Shown: one piece after another, positions 63,461-64,000 of the stretch
How the letters are laid out: each line of letters starts with the position of its first letter
Numbering within the stretch: the first letter of the stretch is position 1
Assembly (NCBI GenBank): GCA_023910675.1
Contig: JAAVWC010000003.1
Coordinates: 181,059-245,058 of the forward strand
DNA length: 64,000 nt
Direction of reading: 5' to 3'
Source: Gemmatimonas sp.
GTDB taxonomy: Bacteria; Gemmatimonadota; Gemmatimonadetes; Gemmatimonadales; Gemmatimonadaceae
Notes under the pieces: model-generated
Databases searched by the model: none
Seen by the model: the letters and a program-made list of their open reading frames with translations, nothing else
What the model was told of the DNA's origin: nothing
Made by a program: the position numbers and the translations under genes

Positions 63461-64000
63461 ATGCCCGAGTCGATCCTCAAGAACGTCGCTGTCGTACTGT
63501 ACGAATCGCAGGACTCCATCAACATCGGCGGCGTTGTCCGTTCGATGAAGAACATGGGAGCCTCCGACCTGCGCCTCATCCGCCCCTGCGTGTACGATCC
63601 CAACCGGATCGAGCAGGTCGCGCACGACACGCGCGACATCGTGGAAAAAATCCGGCATTTCGACACCATCGACGCGGCACTCGCCGATTGTGTCTACGTC
63701 GTTGGCTACTCGGGACGCCGTCAGGCGGCACGCTGGGCCCGGCATACGCCCCGTTCGGCCGCCGTCGATCTGCTCGCGCATGCGCAAGCCGGAAAGGTGG
63801 CCATCATGTTCGGCCGCGAAGATCACGGGCTCCCCAACGAGGCGCTTGACCGCTCCCACGCCATCTGCACCATTCCCACCACCGAGCACTTTTCGCTCAA
63901 TGTGGCGCAGGCCTGTTTGCTGGGCTTGTACGAGCTGCATCTGCTGGCGGGCGACAACACCAAGAAACTCTCAGCGCCGCGGCACGCGGCCGGCTCGCCG
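63461..64000 (+). CDS. SpoU/TrmH-family RNA 2'-O-methyltransferase, TrmJ-like (truncated by window edge)
   Basis: 180 residues are visible and the frame is still open at the right edge. It begins MPESILKNVAVVLYESQDSI. SPOUT motifs appear: NIGGVVRSMKNMG (motif 1), IMFGREDHGLPNEALD (motif 2) and CTIPTTEHFSLNVAQA (motif 3 with the knot Ser-Leu-Asn). The Val/Ile-rich start without an N-terminal substrate-binding domain fits the TrmJ/LasT group, which methylates position 32 of tRNAs. It could instead be a rRNA methyltransferase. Its transcript is probably leaderless. Confidence 0.93.
   Translation, partial: MPESILKNVAVVLYESQDSINIGGVVRSMKNMGASDLRLIRPCVYDPNRIEQVAHDTRDIVEKIRHFDTIDAALADCVYVVGYSGRRQAARWARHTPRSAAVDLLAHAQAGKVAIMFGREDHGLPNEALDRSHAICTIPTTEHFSLNVAQACLLGLYELHLLAGDNTKKLSAPRHAAGSP

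Noticed and set aside
1..64000. CRISPR array, insertion sequence or prophage
   Set aside because: No spaced direct repeats, no transposase, integrase or phage structural genes, and no terminal inverted repeats around any block.

Overview
The window is GC-rich, densely packed DNA from a diderm (outer-membrane) bacterium. It carries a SusC/SusD pair, TamA/TamB, a GspG pseudopilin, many secreted peptidases (M14, two M20, S9, plus a cytosolic M3), an ALDH16-type fusion behind deoC, and Tat-exported Rieske proteins. I infer a member of the Gemmatimonadota (Gemmatimonas-like). That assignment is inference from gene content; there is no rRNA or other marker in the window to prove it.

Layout, left to right. 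0-5 kb: tail of a TPR protein, a LytS/LytR-type two-component pair and a frameshifted M14 carboxypeptidase. 5-10.5 kb: mostly metabolic and secreted enzymes (calcineurin-like phosphoesterase, TspO, FMN-dependent hydroxy-acid oxidase, M20 peptidase, alpha/beta hydrolase). 10.5-13.3 kb: a three-gene flavin electron-transfer operon (membrane-anchored FMN_bind protein, ApbE, RnfD/NqrB-like membrane subunit). 13.4-17.9 kb: SusC/SusD nutrient uptake pair, closed by a strong hairpin. 17.9-21.3 kb: an unassigned stretch with a possible small membrane protein, a zinc-ribbon/SH3b protein, GspG, an Rrf2 regulator and GluQ-RS.

21.3-24.8 kb: an operon of two four-helix membrane proteins, two Tat-signal Rieske proteins and an M20 peptidase. 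One of the membrane proteins has the His layout expected of a diheme cytochrome b. 25-31.8 kb: TamA/TamB-type envelope pair. 31.8-35 kb: Ig-like lipoprotein, SDR and AarF/UbiB kinase. 35-40.3 kb: deoC, ALDH16 and an M3 peptidase, a probable deoxyribose phosphate to acetate route. 40.4-45.2 kb: a LolA-like gene remnant, a class II photolyase fused to a renalase-like flavoprotein, an amidohydrolase and a DUF502 protein. 45.3-54.3 kb: S9 peptidase, AIM24-like protein, arginine decarboxylase with a striking dyad just upstream, Yip1 and TauE/SafE membrane proteins, Mn-SOD and DedA. 54.3-63.4 kb: a glycan-degradation island (GH38 alpha-mannosidase, two oligopeptide-type ABC permeases, solute-binding protein, heparinase II/III-type lyase) in which the last two genes are frameshifted. 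63.5 kb to the end: a truncated SpoU-type RNA methyltransferase with a TATAAT box only 5 nt before its ATG.

The strongest candidates for something little described are the double-Rieske/diheme-b operon (22.7-24.7 kb) and the stand-alone FMN_bind-ApbE-RnfD unit (10.5-13.3 kb). Next come the photolyase-flavoprotein fusion, with an inverted repeat lying across its start codon, and the dyad upstream of speA. All six frameshifts that I can place are net single-base insertions, which points to sequencing error at least as much as to gene decay. I saw no CRISPR array, insertion sequence, tRNA or rRNA.
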